Source: JASLDZ01 sp038226305 (GTDB lineage: Bacteria; Pseudomonadota; Alphaproteobacteria; Caulobacterales; Caulobacteraceae). From it: 64,000 bases of DNA. The stretch's first letter is position 1; each line of letters opens with the position of its first letter. The DNA lies in NCBI GenBank assembly GCA_038226305.1, contig JBBRQN010000004.1:124001-188000 (forward strand), given 5' to 3'. A model generated the notes under the pieces. The model was not told the DNA's origin. It saw only the letters and a program-made list of their open reading frames with translations, and made no database searches. The position numbers and the translations under genes were made by a program. Positions 32,238 through 41,371 of this stretch are shown here, in pieces.

Positions 32238-35200
32238 TCCGCATCTCCGCCTGGTCGATCCGCAACCCGATCCCGGTCGCGATCCTGTTCGTGGCGCTGA
32301 CGCTGGCGGGGCTGATCGCCTACACCGGCCTGCCCATCAAGCACTTCCCCAACATCGCCTTCCCGGTGGTTTCGGTCAGCGTGGCGCAGAGCGGGGCCGC
32401 TCCGTCCGAGATGGAGAACCAGATCACGCGGCCCATCGAGGACGCGATCGCGGGCCTCACCAACGTCAAGCACATCGCCTCGAACGTTTCCCTCGGCGTC
32501 TCCTCGACCACCATCGAGTTCGAGCTGGGCAGCGACATGCAGAAGGCGACGGACGACGTGCGGAGCGCGGTGGAGCGCACCCGCGTGCTCCTGCCGCCCT
32601 CCATCGACCCGCCGACGGTGCAGCGCATCGACATCGACGGGGCGCCGATCCTCACTTACGCCATCTCGTCCGAACGCATGTCGCCCACAGAACTGTCGTG
32701 GTTCGTGGACAACACCATCGCCCGGGCGCTGCAGGCCGAGGGCGGCGTGGCGCAGGTGGGCCGCGTGGGCGGGGTGGATCGCGAGATCAACGTCACCCTC
32801 TCGCCCGACAAGATGCGCGCCTTCGGGGTCACGGCCCCGCAGGTCAACGCCGCGCTGGCGCAGTTCAACGCCGACCAAGCGGGCGGCCGCGCCAACATCG
32901 GCGGGCAGGAGCAGACCGTGCGCGTGCTGGGCCAGGCCCAGACGGTGGACCAGCTGCGCGAGATCACCATCCCCGCCGCCGGCCGCTATGTGCGCCTGAC
33001 CGACGTGGCCGAGGTGGGCGACGGAGCCGGAGAGACGCGGGGCTTCGCCCGGCTGGACAACCGCCCGGCCGTGGCCTTCTCCGTCAACAAGACCCGCGAC
33101 GCCTCTGACGTGACGGTCGAGAAGCATGTGCTGGCGGGCATCGACACCCTCGCCAAGGCCCACCCCGAAGTTCACTTCACCCCGGTGGTCTCCACCGTCG
33201 AGCAGACGCGGGAGACCTTCAACGCCACGGTGCACGTGCTGATCGAGGGCATGCTCCTGGCGGCGCTCGTGGTGTTCCTGTTCCTGCGCAACTGGCGCGC
33301 CACGCTGATCTCGGCGGCCGCCATGCCGCTGAGCCTGATCCCCACGTTCCTGGCGATCTCGCTGATGGGCTTCTCCCTGAACCTCATCACGCTGCTGTCG
33401 CTGACGCTGGTGATCGGCATCCTGGTCGACGACGCGATCGTCGAGGTGGAGAACATCGAGAAGCGCATCGAGCGGGGGGCCACGCCCTATCGCGCCGCGC
33501 TGATCGGGGCCGACTCCATCGGTCTGGCGGTGATCGCCACCACCGCCTCCATCGTCGTGGTGTTCACGCCGGTGAGCTTCATGCCGGGCATTCCGGGCCA
33601 GTTCTTCAAGGAGTTCGGCCTGACGGTGGCCGTGGCCGTGATCTTCTCCCTGATCGTGGCCCGCCTGCTCACCCCGGTGATGGCGGCCTATTTCCTCAAG
33701 GCGGGTGGCACGCCGAAGGAGCCCAAGCCCCTGGGCGGGGTCTATGGCAAGAGCCTGGACTGGGCGCTGAAGCACCCGTGGGTGGCCTCCACCTTCGGCG
33801 GGTTCCTGTTCTTCGCCACCATCGCCTTCGTGGTGGTGGGGGCTGCGATGGGCTTCGTGCCCGTCGGCTTCCAGCCGGTGGAGAACCCCGGCTACTTCTA
33901 CCTCAACGTGGAGGGTCCGCCCGGGGCCGACCGCAACGACATGGAGCGGGTGGTCACCGACGCCACGCGCCTCCTCAAGGCCGAGCCGGACGTGGACCGG
34001 GTGTTCGCGCAGGTGGGCAGCAACGCCACCGGCGGCGGGGGCTTCGGCGAGGCGGCGGGGGCCGACCTGCGCTCCGGCACGATCACCGTCGTGCTCAAGG
34101 CCAAGCGGGCGCACACCACCGACCAGGTGAAGAACATCATCCGCCCCAAGCTGCGCAGCATCCGCGACGTGCGGGTCACCACGCTCTCGGGCTTCGGCCA
34201 GGCCGACGTGGAGATCGTGCTCTCCGGGGCCGACGGCGCGCTCCTCGCCAAAACGCAGACCGAACTCCAGCGGCAGATGCACGAGGTGAAGGCGGTCACC
34301 GACCCTCGACCCGCGCCGCCCCCCTCCGCCCCGGAGATCGTCATCCGGCCAAAGCCCGACGAGGCGGCCCGCCTCGGCGTTACCTCGCAGGCGCTGGCGG
34401 CGGTGCTGCGCGTGGCCACCATCGGCGACATCGACGCCAACATCGCCAAGTTCTCCGAAGGCGAGCGCCGCATCCCCATCCGCGTGCGCCTGCCGCAGAG
34501 CGCCCGCTCCGACCTCGACACGGTGAAGAACCTCGGCGTGCCTACGGCCTCGGGCGGGGTCACCACCCTGCAGTCGGTGGCCGACGTGTCGTTCCAGGCG
34601 GGCCCGGGGCGGATCGTGCGCTATCAGCGCGAGCGGCGCGCCTCGGTGCAGGCCGACCTTCGCAACGGGGCGAGCCTCGGCACCGCCTTGCAGGACATCC
34701 ACCGCCTGCCGGTGATGAAGACCCTGCCCAAGGGCGTCAACGAGGCGCAGATCGGCAATGCCGAGGCCCTGCAGCAGGTGATCGGCGGCTTCATCTGGGC
34801 GATCTTCGCCGGGGTGGCGCTGATCTTCGGCGTGCTGGTGCTGTTGTTCCGCTCGTTCTTCAAGCCGGCGATCATCCTGGCCGCCCTGCCGCTGACACTC
34901 GTGGGAGCCGTCACCGCCATCACGGTGGCGAGGCTCGAGATCGACATGCCGGTGTTCATCGGCCTCCTCATGCTGATGGGCATCGCCGCCAAGAACTCGA
35001 TCCTCCTCGTGGAGTTCGCCATCGAGGACGAGCGCGCCGGGCAGACCCAGTGGGAGGCGATCCACAACGCCTGCCGCGAGCGGGCGCGGCCCATCGTGAT
35101 GACCACCGTGGCGATGATCGCGGGCATGCTGCCCACGGCCCTCGGCCTCGGCAGCGGGAGCGAGTTCCGCCAGCCGATGGCGGTGGCGGTGATCGGGGGG

Positions 35201-35425
35201 CTGATCAGCTCCACCGTGCTCAGCCTGGTGCTGGTGCCGGTGATCTACCTCATCGTTGATCGGTTCGAGCGGGCGGTGGTGCCGCGCCTCGGGCGGCTGA
35301 TCACCCGCAAGTCGCCCGGCGACGACGCTCCGATCCGCGAGGGGGAGGAGACCCTGGTCACCGAAACCCCGCACGCTCCGGCCCCGGCCCCCGCCGTGCG
35401 CCGCCCCGTGATCGCGGCGGAGTAG
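32234..35425 (+). CDS. RND-family efflux pump (HAE1/AcrB-like)
   Basis: 1063 residues, inner membrane, twelve predicted helices with two large periplasmic loops. The N-terminus SAWSIRNPIPVAILFVALTL is family-typical. The proton-relay pair is in GILVDDAIVEVENIEKRI (helix 4), and the Lys in MGIAAKNSILLVEFAI (helix 10). Proton-driven export of hydrophobic compounds with the preceding adaptor and duct is expected. GxxG-rich loops (ATGGGGFGEAAGADL) lie in the second porter region. The substrate cannot be assigned. It is the last gene of the operon and is followed by a hairpin. Confidence 0.93.
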   Translation: MIRISAWSIRNPIPVAILFVALTLAGLIAYTGLPIKHFPNIAFPVVSVSVAQSGAAPSEMENQITRPIEDAIAGLTNVKHIASNVSLGVSSTTIEFELGSDMQKATDDVRSAVERTRVLLPPSIDPPTVQRIDIDGAPILTYAISSERMSPTELSWFVDNTIARALQAEGGVAQVGRVGGVDREINVTLSPDKMRAFGVTAPQVNAALAQFNADQAGGRANIGGQEQTVRVLGQAQTVDQLREITIPAAGRYVRLTDVAEVGDGAGETRGFARLDNRPAVAFSVNKTRDASDVTVEKHVLAGIDTLAKAHPEVHFTPVVSTVEQTRETFNATVHVLIEGMLLAALVVFLFLRNWRATLISAAAMPLSLIPTFLAISLMGFSLNLITLLSLTLVIGILVDDAIVEVENIEKRIERGATPYRAALIGADSIGLAVIATTASIVVVFTPVSFMPGIPGQFFKEFGLTVAVAVIFSLIVARLLTPVMAAYFLKAGGTPKEPKPLGGVYGKSLDWALKHPWVASTFGGFLFFATIAFVVVGAAMGFVPVGFQPVENPGYFYLNVEGPPGADRNDMERVVTDATRLLKAEPDVDRVFAQVGSNATGGGGFGEAAGADLRSGTITVVLKAKRAHTTDQVKNIIRPKLRSIRDVRVTTLSGFGQADVEIVLSGADGALLAKTQTELQRQMHEVKAVTDPRPAPPPSAPEIVIRPKPDEAARLGVTSQALAAVLRVATIGDIDANIAKFSEGERRIPIRVRLPQSARSDLDTVKNLGVPTASGGVTTLQSVADVSFQAGPGRIVRYQRERRASVQADLRNGASLGTALQDIHRLPVMKTLPKGVNEAQIGNAEALQQVIGGFIWAIFAGVALIFGVLVLLFRSFFKPAIILAALPLTLVGAVTAITVARLEIDMPVFIGLLMLMGIAAKNSILLVEFAIEDERAGQTQWEAIHNACRERARPIVMTTVAMIAGMLPTALGLGSGSEFRQPMAVAVIGGLISSTVLSLVLVPVIYLIVDRFERAVVPRLGRLITRKSPGDDAPIREGEETLVTETPHAPAPAPAVRRPVIAAE

Positions 35426-35443
35426 CCCGCTGTCCGGGCGGGC
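35425..35443. terminator. Candidate bidirectional terminator between RND pump and UdgX genes
   Basis: GCCCGC (35425-35430) and GCGGGC (35438-35443) form a 6-bp stem with a 7-nt loop in the 18-bp gap between the convergent genes. No T-run is present on either side. Confidence 0.35.
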
Positions 35444-36904
35444 CTAGGCGGTCACCAGCGCCCAGGCCGCCCGCAGGTCGCGGACGAAGAGGGCGTATTC
35501 CCGGGCCTTGGCCTCCTCGTCCTGCACGCGCAGGAGAAAGCTCGGGTGGACGGTGAGAAAGCCGGTCGCGCCGTCATCGAGGGCCCCGATCACCCCCCGA
35601 TCCTTCATCACCGAATAGCTCCTGCCGCGGAACACGGCGCTGGAAGCGGTGGCGCCCAGGGCCACGATCACCTGCGGCTTCACCAGCCGCCGCTCGTTCA
35701 TCAGCCAGCCGTTGCAGGCGGTCACCTCGCCCACGTTGGGCTTGGAGTGCAGACGGCGCTTGCCACGCAGCTCATGCTTGAAGTGCTTCACGCTGTTGGT
35801 GACGTATGTCTGCGCCCGGGGCACGCCGGCTTCGGCCAGGGCCCGGTCGAACAGCTGGCCTGCGGGACCTATGAAGGGGCGGCCCTTCAGGTCTTCCATG
35901 TCACCCGGCTGCTCGCCCACGAACATCAGCTTCGCCTGCCGCGGCCCTTCGCCCGGCACCCCCTGCGTGGCGTCGCGCCACAGGTCGCAGCGTCGGCACA
36001 CCTGCACGCCCGCGGCCACGTCCTCCAGGGTGGAAACGCCGATCTGGGCATCGATCGGCCCGTCGCGCTGGGCGCGCATGGCCGCCTTCATGGCCCGCGG
36101 GGAGGGCTGCGACGGGGCGGCCCCGACCATCGCATCGGTGCGCCCCTGCGCCGCAGATATCAGGCCCGGAATGCTCTGCGCCTCGGGCAGGTTCTTCCAG
36201 TAGTGCCTGGCCATGTGCTGCGTCATCACCTTGGGGTTCAGTCGCGCGGGATTGAAGATGTTGCGGAAATAGTCGACCCACAGGTCTTCGGAGGCATCTT
36301 CCGACGGCGTATCGGCCTTCGAGCCGCCGGGGCCGTAGGCGACGCGAGCCCCGTCCCACAGCGCGGTGACGTAGGGGCTGACGATGGTGAACTTCACGTT
36401 CGCCAGGCGGCGCACGAAGAAGTCGATCCCGATCGCGATCACATAGTGCGGTGGCTCGTACCAGGCGGCGTATTCCTCGGGCGTGGCGGCATCCTCCGCG
36501 TCGTCCACCCGGCGGAAGCGCACGAAGGCGTGCATCTTGTGCTCGGCCTGTCGCACGTTGCGCTGCATCAGGAGGGCATCGGCCACCTCAGGGTCGGTGA
36601 GGATCTCCACCAGCCGGGGCTCCTCCCTCAGCCGCCACAGGAGGCGATACAGAAGGTCGAACCGCCCCTCGTCCGCGTGGCAGATCACCACCCTTGCGAG
36701 ATCGACGAAGCCCCGAGACGCACTGAACGTGGCGCCGGGGCGGGTTTCAGGCGGCGGCTCGCCATCGAACAGCGCGCCTTCGCCGTCGCCGTGCCCCACC
36801 GTCCAGCGCACCTGCGATGGCGCGATGTCGGCCAGCCGCAAGGCGCGGGCCGCCGCGCGCCAGCCGTCGAAGTCGGTGGGGTGGGCGAGCCGCACCACGC
36901 GCAT
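35444..36904 (-). CDS. DUF4130 (TIGR03915-like) domain fused to UdgX-type uracil-DNA glycosylase
   Basis: 486 residues. The N-terminal half (about 1-250) is the DUF4130 domain found beside putative DNA-repair radical SAM proteins (YRLLWRLREEPRLVEIL, QRNVRQAEHKMHAFVRFR, DYFRNIFNPARLNPKVMTQH). The C-terminal half (about 290-486) is a UdgX-like family 4/5 glycosylase: CRRC at 303-306, GEQPGD at 330-335, the R-loop KRRLHS at 382-387 and HPSFLL near 453. In UdgX the R-loop His (here His386) becomes covalently attached to the abasic product. The cysteines suggest an iron-sulfur cluster. It is the second gene of an SOS-boxed operon, five bases after the radical SAM gene. The frame is open further upstream but overlaps that gene. 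Confidence 0.9.
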   Translation of the reverse strand: MRVVRLAHPTDFDGWRAAARALRLADIAPSQVRWTVGHGDGEGALFDGEPPPETRPGATFSASRGFVDLARVVICHADEGRFDLLYRLLWRLREEPRLVEILTDPEVADALLMQRNVRQAEHKMHAFVRFRRVDDAEDAATPEEYAAWYEPPHYVIAIGIDFFVRRLANVKFTIVSPYVTALWDGARVAYGPGGSKADTPSEDASEDLWVDYFRNIFNPARLNPKVMTQHMARHYWKNLPEAQSIPGLISAAQGRTDAMVGAAPSQPSPRAMKAAMRAQRDGPIDAQIGVSTLEDVAAGVQVCRRCDLWRDATQGVPGEGPRQAKLMFVGEQPGDMEDLKGRPFIGPAGQLFDRALAEAGVPRAQTYVTNSVKHFKHELRGKRRLHSKPNVGEVTACNGWLMNERRLVKPQVIVALGATASSAVFRGRSYSVMKDRGVIGALDDGATGFLTVHPSFLLRVQDEEAKAREYALFVRDLRAAWALVTA

Positions 36905-36909
36905 GGGTG

Positions 36910-38166
36910 CTAGAACAGGCTCAGTTGTTGCGACGGAGCACTGGGGCTGGCGGCGCGCATGCGGTCCTCCAGATCGGCGGAGTCCAGAAGGGTGGTGGGC
37001 CGCCAGTCGCTGCACACCACGAAAGCCTTGAGCCGCTTGATCGATCCCGCGATCCGCTCGAGATCGGCCAGGGTCACGCGCTTGAGGCCGCGCACGCGCA
37101 GGATCTTGTGGACCGACTTCACGCCCAGCCCCGGAATGCGCAGTAGCATCTCCCGCTCGGCGGTGTTCACATCCACCGGGAAGCGATCCCGGTTGCGCAG
37201 GGCCCAGGCGAGCTTGGGGTCGATCACCGGGTCGAGCATGCCGCCTTCGGTGCCCGCCACGATCTCCTCGCGCTCGAAGCCGTAGAACCGCATCAGCCAG
37301 TCGGCCTGATACAGGCGATGCTCGCGCATCAGATGCGGCCGCTCGCTGGGCAGGGCGGCCGATGAATCCGGGATGGGGCTGAACGCCGAGTAGTAGACGC
37401 GCTTGAGCCGATAGCCGCCGTAGAGTCCTTCGGACCGCTTCAGGATGTCGCCGTCGGTTGAGGAATCCGCGCCCACGATCATCTGGGTGGACTGGCCCGC
37501 CGGGGCGAAACGCGGGGCGGAGCGCTTGCGCCATGAGCGGCTCTCGCCCGCGGCATCGATGCCATAGCGCACGTGCCCCATGCTCTGGCGGATGTTCAGG
37601 GGCGTCTTTTCGGGTGCCAGCCGCAGCAAGCTCTCGTCCTGCGGCAGCTCGATGTTCACCGACAGGCGGTCGGCATAAAGCCCGGCCTGCGCTGCCAGTT
37701 CCGGCGCGGCCCCGGCGATGAGCTTGAGGTGGATATAGCCGCGGAAGTCGTGAACCTCCCGCAGGGTCTTCGCCACCAGGATCATCTGCTCCTGCGTGTA
37801 ATCGGCGGAGCGGATCACGCCCGACGACAGAAACAGCCCCTCGATGTAGTTGCGTTTGTAGAAGTCTATGGTGAGGGCCACGATCTCCTCGACGCTGAAG
37901 CGCGCGCGCTCCACGTTCGAGCTCACCCTGTTGATGCAATACACACAGTCGAACACGCAGAAGTTCGTCATCAGGATCTTGAGCAGGCTGACGCAGCGCC
38001 CGTCGGGCGTGTAGGCATGGCAGACGCCGCTGCCGCCCGTGGTCGAGCCGACCCCCCGGCCGTTCAGCGAACTGCGTTTCGCCCCGCCCGATGAGGCGCA
38101 GGAGGCATCGTATTTCGCGGCGTCCGCGAGGATCGAGAGTTTCCGGCGAAGCGTCAGGGAGGGCAC
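36910..38166 (-). CDS. Putative DNA modification/repair radical SAM protein
   Basis: 418 residues. The radical SAM cluster is CVFDCVYC (Cys70, Cys74, Cys77), which binds a 4Fe-4S cluster and cleaves S-adenosylmethionine. The N-terminus KLSILADAAKYDASCASSG is the family hallmark (TIGR03916-like). A helix-hairpin-helix DNA-binding motif (LLRIPGLGVKSVHKILRVRG) lies near the C-terminus. The start is GTG 38166, giving the standard N-terminus. It precedes the DUF4130-UdgX gene, the conserved partner. A perfect LexA-type box is 14 bases upstream, so induction by DNA damage is expected. The chemical reaction is unknown. Confidence 0.88.
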   Translation of the reverse strand: MPSLTLRRKLSILADAAKYDASCASSGGAKRSSLNGRGVGSTTGGSGVCHAYTPDGRCVSLLKILMTNFCVFDCVYCINRVSSNVERARFSVEEIVALTIDFYKRNYIEGLFLSSGVIRSADYTQEQMILVAKTLREVHDFRGYIHLKLIAGAAPELAAQAGLYADRLSVNIELPQDESLLRLAPEKTPLNIRQSMGHVRYGIDAAGESRSWRKRSAPRFAPAGQSTQMIVGADSSTDGDILKRSEGLYGGYRLKRVYYSAFSPIPDSSAALPSERPHLMREHRLYQADWLMRFYGFEREEIVAGTEGGMLDPVIDPKLAWALRNRDRFPVDVNTAEREMLLRIPGLGVKSVHKILRVRGLKRVTLADLERIAGSIKRLKAFVVCSDWRPTTLLDSADLEDRMRAASPSAPSQQLSLF

Positions 38167-38180
38167 GAGCGGACTTTATC

Positions 38181-38195
38181 GTTCGTGCTTCGTTC
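38181..38195 (-). promoter_or_regulatory. SOS (LexA) box, GTTC-N7-GTTC
   Basis: GTTC at 38181-38184, seven bases (GTGCTTC), then GTTC at 38192-38195: an exact match to the alphaproteobacterial LexA operator. It is 14 bp upstream of the GTG start of the radical SAM gene, where bound LexA would block the promoter. The function of the two downstream genes (DNA repair) fits. The divergent cupredoxin gene starts more than 100 bp away and is less likely to be the target. Confidence 0.8.
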
Positions 38196-38298
38196 CGTCC
38201 AGAGCGCCGTCGGGCAGGGTTGGCGCGCCTATCAAAAGAGGCATGCAGTGACCCAATCTTCACGACTCTGGCGCAGTGATCGCCTCGTGTACCGCTTG

Positions 38299-38931
38299 AT
38301 GACCCGTTCCGCTTTCGCGCTGTCCGCCGTGATCGCGGCCCTGCCCGGCTGCGCGTTCGCAGGCGACCTCGTGGTGATCGCGCGCAGCGCCAAGGGCGCC
38401 CCGATCGCCGATGCCGTGGTGATGGTGCAGCCCTCGCAGAAGCGCGACATGCCCGACCGCTTCGCCCAGCCGCTGACCATGTCGCAGCATCACCTGAAGT
38501 TCGATCCGTTCATCCTGGCCGTGCCGGTGGGCGCGACGGTGGCGTTTCCGAACGAGGACACGGTGCGCCACCAGGTGTTCTCGTTCTCCGCCGTCAAACG
38601 GTTCGAGTTGCGCCTCTACGGCAAGGACCAGCCGCGGGTGGTCACCTTCGACAAATCGGGCGTGGTCTCGGTGGGCTGTAACATCCATGACTCCATGTCG
38701 GGCTTCATCAAGGTGGTCGACGCCCCGTATGCGGTGAAGACCGATGCGAACGGCCGCGCCGTGATCCGCGACCTGCCCGCCGGGGCGGCGGTGATCCGCC
38801 TGTGGCACCCCTATCTCAAGGCCCCGCAGGGCGAGATCCGCGACGGAGCGGTGATCCCGGCGACCGGTTCGGTGGAGCGGCAGCTTTCGGGCGACCTGCG
38901 ACCGCCGCCGACGGCCGCCTCGGCCTACTGA
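38299..38931 (+). CDS. Periplasmic cupredoxin-domain protein
   Basis: 210 residues with a signal peptide (to about residue 22, GCAFAGD). Type-1 copper ligands are visible: His91 (TVRHQVF), Cys127 and His130 (VGCNIH) and Met133 (DSM). This matches the 'methylamine utilization protein'-annotated cupredoxins that are usually paired with a GGDEF-EAL protein, as here. It could carry electrons or sense copper/redox state. The start ATG 38299 is uncertain: GTG 38287 is in frame and no clear ribosome-binding site is present. Its stop overlaps the next start by one base, indicating coupling. Confidence 0.82.
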   Translation: MTRSAFALSAVIAALPGCAFAGDLVVIARSAKGAPIADAVVMVQPSQKRDMPDRFAQPLTMSQHHLKFDPFILAVPVGATVAFPNEDTVRHQVFSFSAVKRFELRLYGKDQPRVVTFDKSGVVSVGCNIHDSMSGFIKVVDAPYAVKTDANGRAVIRDLPAGAAVIRLWHPYLKAPQGEIRDGAVIPATGSVERQLSGDLRPPPTAASAY

Positions 38932-41255
38932 TGCGCCCGCTCTTCACCCGCCTGCAGACGCGGTTGACGGTGCTTTACGCGGCGATGTTCGGCGTCGTGC
39001 TCCTGGCCCTGTCCTGCGCCGTATATTTGGCCGCCACCCAGCAGGCGAAGTCGATCGCCTCCCAGGCCCTGTCCGCTTCCGGCGAGGTTTTCGACCGGGT
39101 GTGGGCGCTGCGGGCGGAGCGTCTGCAGAGCGGCGCGACGCTTTTGGCGCGCGACTTCGGCTTCCGCGAGGCCCTGGCTTCTCAGGATGCCCCCACGATC
39201 GCCTCGGCCGTCGACAATCTGCGGGCCCGGCTGGAGCTGGACAACGCGCTGGTGGTCGATCCCGACGGCCGCACGATCGCCGGCATCGGGCGCAACGCCG
39301 CCGCGCTCGCCCAGCAGCTGAAAGAGCCGCTGACACTCACAGGGTCGGCCCGCGGCGTGATCGTCGTGGACGGCGCCCCGGTCGAGGTCGTCGCGGTGCC
39401 CGTGCTTGCGCCAGAGTTGAAGGCCTTCATCGTCTTTGCCGTGCAGCTTGATGCGAAACAACTGCAGGCACTGACCCGGCTTTCGGCCGTGCCCCTCGTT
39501 CCCGCCGTGGTCTGGCACGAGGCGAACGGCTGGCAGGGAGCTATGTCCGCGTTCGCACCCGGCCGTCGGGCGTCGTTTGTGGATTCGGCTCTGGCCTATC
39601 CGGCGCGGGGGCCGGCGATCCTGAACGGCCGCGACGGGCCGGCGCTGGCCGTCGCCCGGCCGCTGGCGGTGCCGGAGAACGCGCCCGCCATCGCGCTCGT
39701 GCTCAGCTATTCCCTGGCGCAGGCGCTCGCACCCTATCGCGGACTGCTGTGGGTGATCGTCGGCGTGGGCTGCCTCGGCCTGGCGCTGGTGGTGGCCGGA
39801 AGCTGGGGCCTGGCCCGGGGCGTCACCCGCCCGCTTGCCCAGCTAGCCGACGCCACGCGTCGCCTGCGCGAGGGGGAGGCGGTGCACATCGAGGTCGTGG
39901 GCCGAGACGAAGTCGGTGCCCTAGCCGCAGACTTCAACGCCATGTCCGATGCCGTGGCCGAGCGCGAGCGTCGCATCTCCCGGGCGGCCCTGACCGACGA
40001 CGAGACGGCCCTGCCCAACCGCCCCGCCCTGGAGCAGGCGGCGCGGGCCCTGTCGCAGGGTGGCGACCGCCGCCGGGTGTTCGTGGTGGCTTTCGGCGTG
40101 GATCGCTACTCCCGCCTGCGCGGCGTCGTGGGCTATGCCCCGGCCGCAGGCCTCCTGCGGACGCTGGGAGCGATCCTTTCCGAGCGCTATCCCGACTGGA
40201 AGCTGGCGCGCACCTCCACCGACGTCCTGGCTGCCACCTTCCTGGCCGGGAGCGATGCGGAGGCGACGCAGCTGGTGCTCGCGGCCAGCGAGCGGTTGCA
40301 GGGCGCGCATTCGGTGGGCGAGCACCTCATCGACGTGTGCATCGCGGCGGGCCTCTCCACCGGCGATGCCGACGAGACGGTGATCCGCCAGGCCGAGCTG
40401 GCCCTGGATGCTGCCCGCGCCGACGGCGTGGACTTCAAGCTCTACGATCCCGAAGCCAGCCGGCGGGCGGGGGAGAACCTGCGGCTGATGCCCGACCTGC
40501 GCCGAGCCCTGAAAGCCGATGCCCTCACCCTCGTGCACCAGCCGAAATACGACGTGCGCTTGCAGAGGATCACCGGCGTCGAGAGCCTGGTGCGCTGGAC
40601 CCACCCCGAACTCGGCGTCATCCCTCCCGACCGCTTCGTGGCTATCGCGGAGCAGACCGGCGACATTCGCGCCCTAACCGAGTGGGTGCTGGACCGCGCC
40701 GTCGCCGATCAGGCCACCATGGCCGCGGCGGGGCACACGCTCGCGTTTTCAGTCAACCTCTCCGGGCGGCTGGTGAGCGACGACGGTTTCACCACCTGCG
40801 TGCTGGAACGTCTGAGGGACGCGCGCGGCCCCATGTGCCTCGAGATCACCGAGACCGCCATGATGGGCTCGCCCGAGGCCGCCGTGCGCGCCGTGGCCCG
40901 CTATGCCGAGGCGGGCGTGGACGTTTCCCTCGACGACTACGGCACGGGGCTGTGTGCCCTCGGCTATCTCAAGCGCCTGGCCGCGACCGAACTGAAGCTC
41001 GACCGGAGCCTCGTGAAGGATGTGCAGACCAGCGCCCGTGACGCGCTTCTGGTGCGCTCCACCGTCGATCTCGCCCACGGCCTCGGCATGAAGGTGGTGG
41101 CCGAAGGGGTGGAGGAGGAGTTGGGCATGACGCTCCTGGCCGCCATGGGCTGCGACATGATCCGGGGCTACCGGATCTCGCGCCCCCTGGCCCTGGAGGC
41201 CCTGAAGACCTTCCTCGCCCCGCCTGCGATCGCGGAACGCGCCCGCACGGCCTGA
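38931..41255 (+). CDS. Membrane HAMP-GGDEF-EAL protein with a degenerate GGDEF
   Basis: 774 residues. A membrane helix near residues 10-31, a periplasmic sensor of about 260 residues, a second helix (about 270-297), a HAMP region, then GGDEF (about 345-500) and EAL (about 515-765). The GGDEF signature is lost (SRLRGVVGYAPAAGL and RTSTDVLAATF occupy the place), so cyclase activity is unlikely. The EAL domain keeps ESLVRW, SVNLSG, LEITET, DDYGTG, LKLDRS and AEGVE, but the final QGY glutamine is Arg (CDMIRGY). It is therefore a c-di-GMP phosphodiesterase of uncertain activity, or a binding-only receptor. The cupredoxin encoded directly upstream may feed its sensor domain. Confidence 0.82.
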   Translation: MRPLFTRLQTRLTVLYAAMFGVVLLALSCAVYLAATQQAKSIASQALSASGEVFDRVWALRAERLQSGATLLARDFGFREALASQDAPTIASAVDNLRARLELDNALVVDPDGRTIAGIGRNAAALAQQLKEPLTLTGSARGVIVVDGAPVEVVAVPVLAPELKAFIVFAVQLDAKQLQALTRLSAVPLVPAVVWHEANGWQGAMSAFAPGRRASFVDSALAYPARGPAILNGRDGPALAVARPLAVPENAPAIALVLSYSLAQALAPYRGLLWVIVGVGCLGLALVVAGSWGLARGVTRPLAQLADATRRLREGEAVHIEVVGRDEVGALAADFNAMSDAVAERERRISRAALTDDETALPNRPALEQAARALSQGGDRRRVFVVAFGVDRYSRLRGVVGYAPAAGLLRTLGAILSERYPDWKLARTSTDVLAATFLAGSDAEATQLVLAASERLQGAHSVGEHLIDVCIAAGLSTGDADETVIRQAELALDAARADGVDFKLYDPEASRRAGENLRLMPDLRRALKADALTLVHQPKYDVRLQRITGVESLVRWTHPELGVIPPDRFVAIAEQTGDIRALTEWVLDRAVADQATMAAAGHTLAFSVNLSGRLVSDDGFTTCVLERLRDARGPMCLEITETAMMGSPEAAVRAVARYAEAGVDVSLDDYGTGLCALGYLKRLAATELKLDRSLVKDVQTSARDALLVRSTVDLAHGLGMKVVAEGVEEELGMTLLAAMGCDMIRGYRISRPLALEALKTFLAPPAIAERARTA

Positions 41256-41300
41256 GGCCGAACGCAGAAAGTCTCTGCCCGCCGGCTCCGATTACGGGCA

Positions 41301-41327
41301 TTGCGGAACCGCAAGCTTTGCGGAACG
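41301..41327. promoter_or_regulatory. Palindrome plus direct repeat upstream of the mla operon
   Basis: TTGCGG (41301-41306) and CCGCAA (41309-41314) form a palindrome with a two-base centre, and TTGCGGAACG recurs at 41318-41327. The repeats are 17 bp apart in phase and 45 bp before the mlaE start. It may be an operator, or a hairpin ending the upstream transcript. The same decamer TTGCGGAACG occurs in the intergenic palindrome at 2051-2060. Confidence 0.3.
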
Positions 41328-41371
41328 CTGTTCGCCAGGGTTGCGGGCAGTCTGTGTTCTTGGGGAGGATC

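Noticed and set aside
31829..35374. Very long open frame on the minus strand opposite the RND pump
   Set aside because: It lies antisense to a clear RND gene with all motifs; its translation is His/Arg/Gly-rich low-complexity text typical of GC-rich shadow frames.
36905..38263. Apparent 450-residue N-terminal extension of the UdgX protein
   Set aside because: The frame overlaps the radical SAM gene in another frame and its translation is low-complexity; ATG 36904 gives a proper DUF4130 N-terminus.
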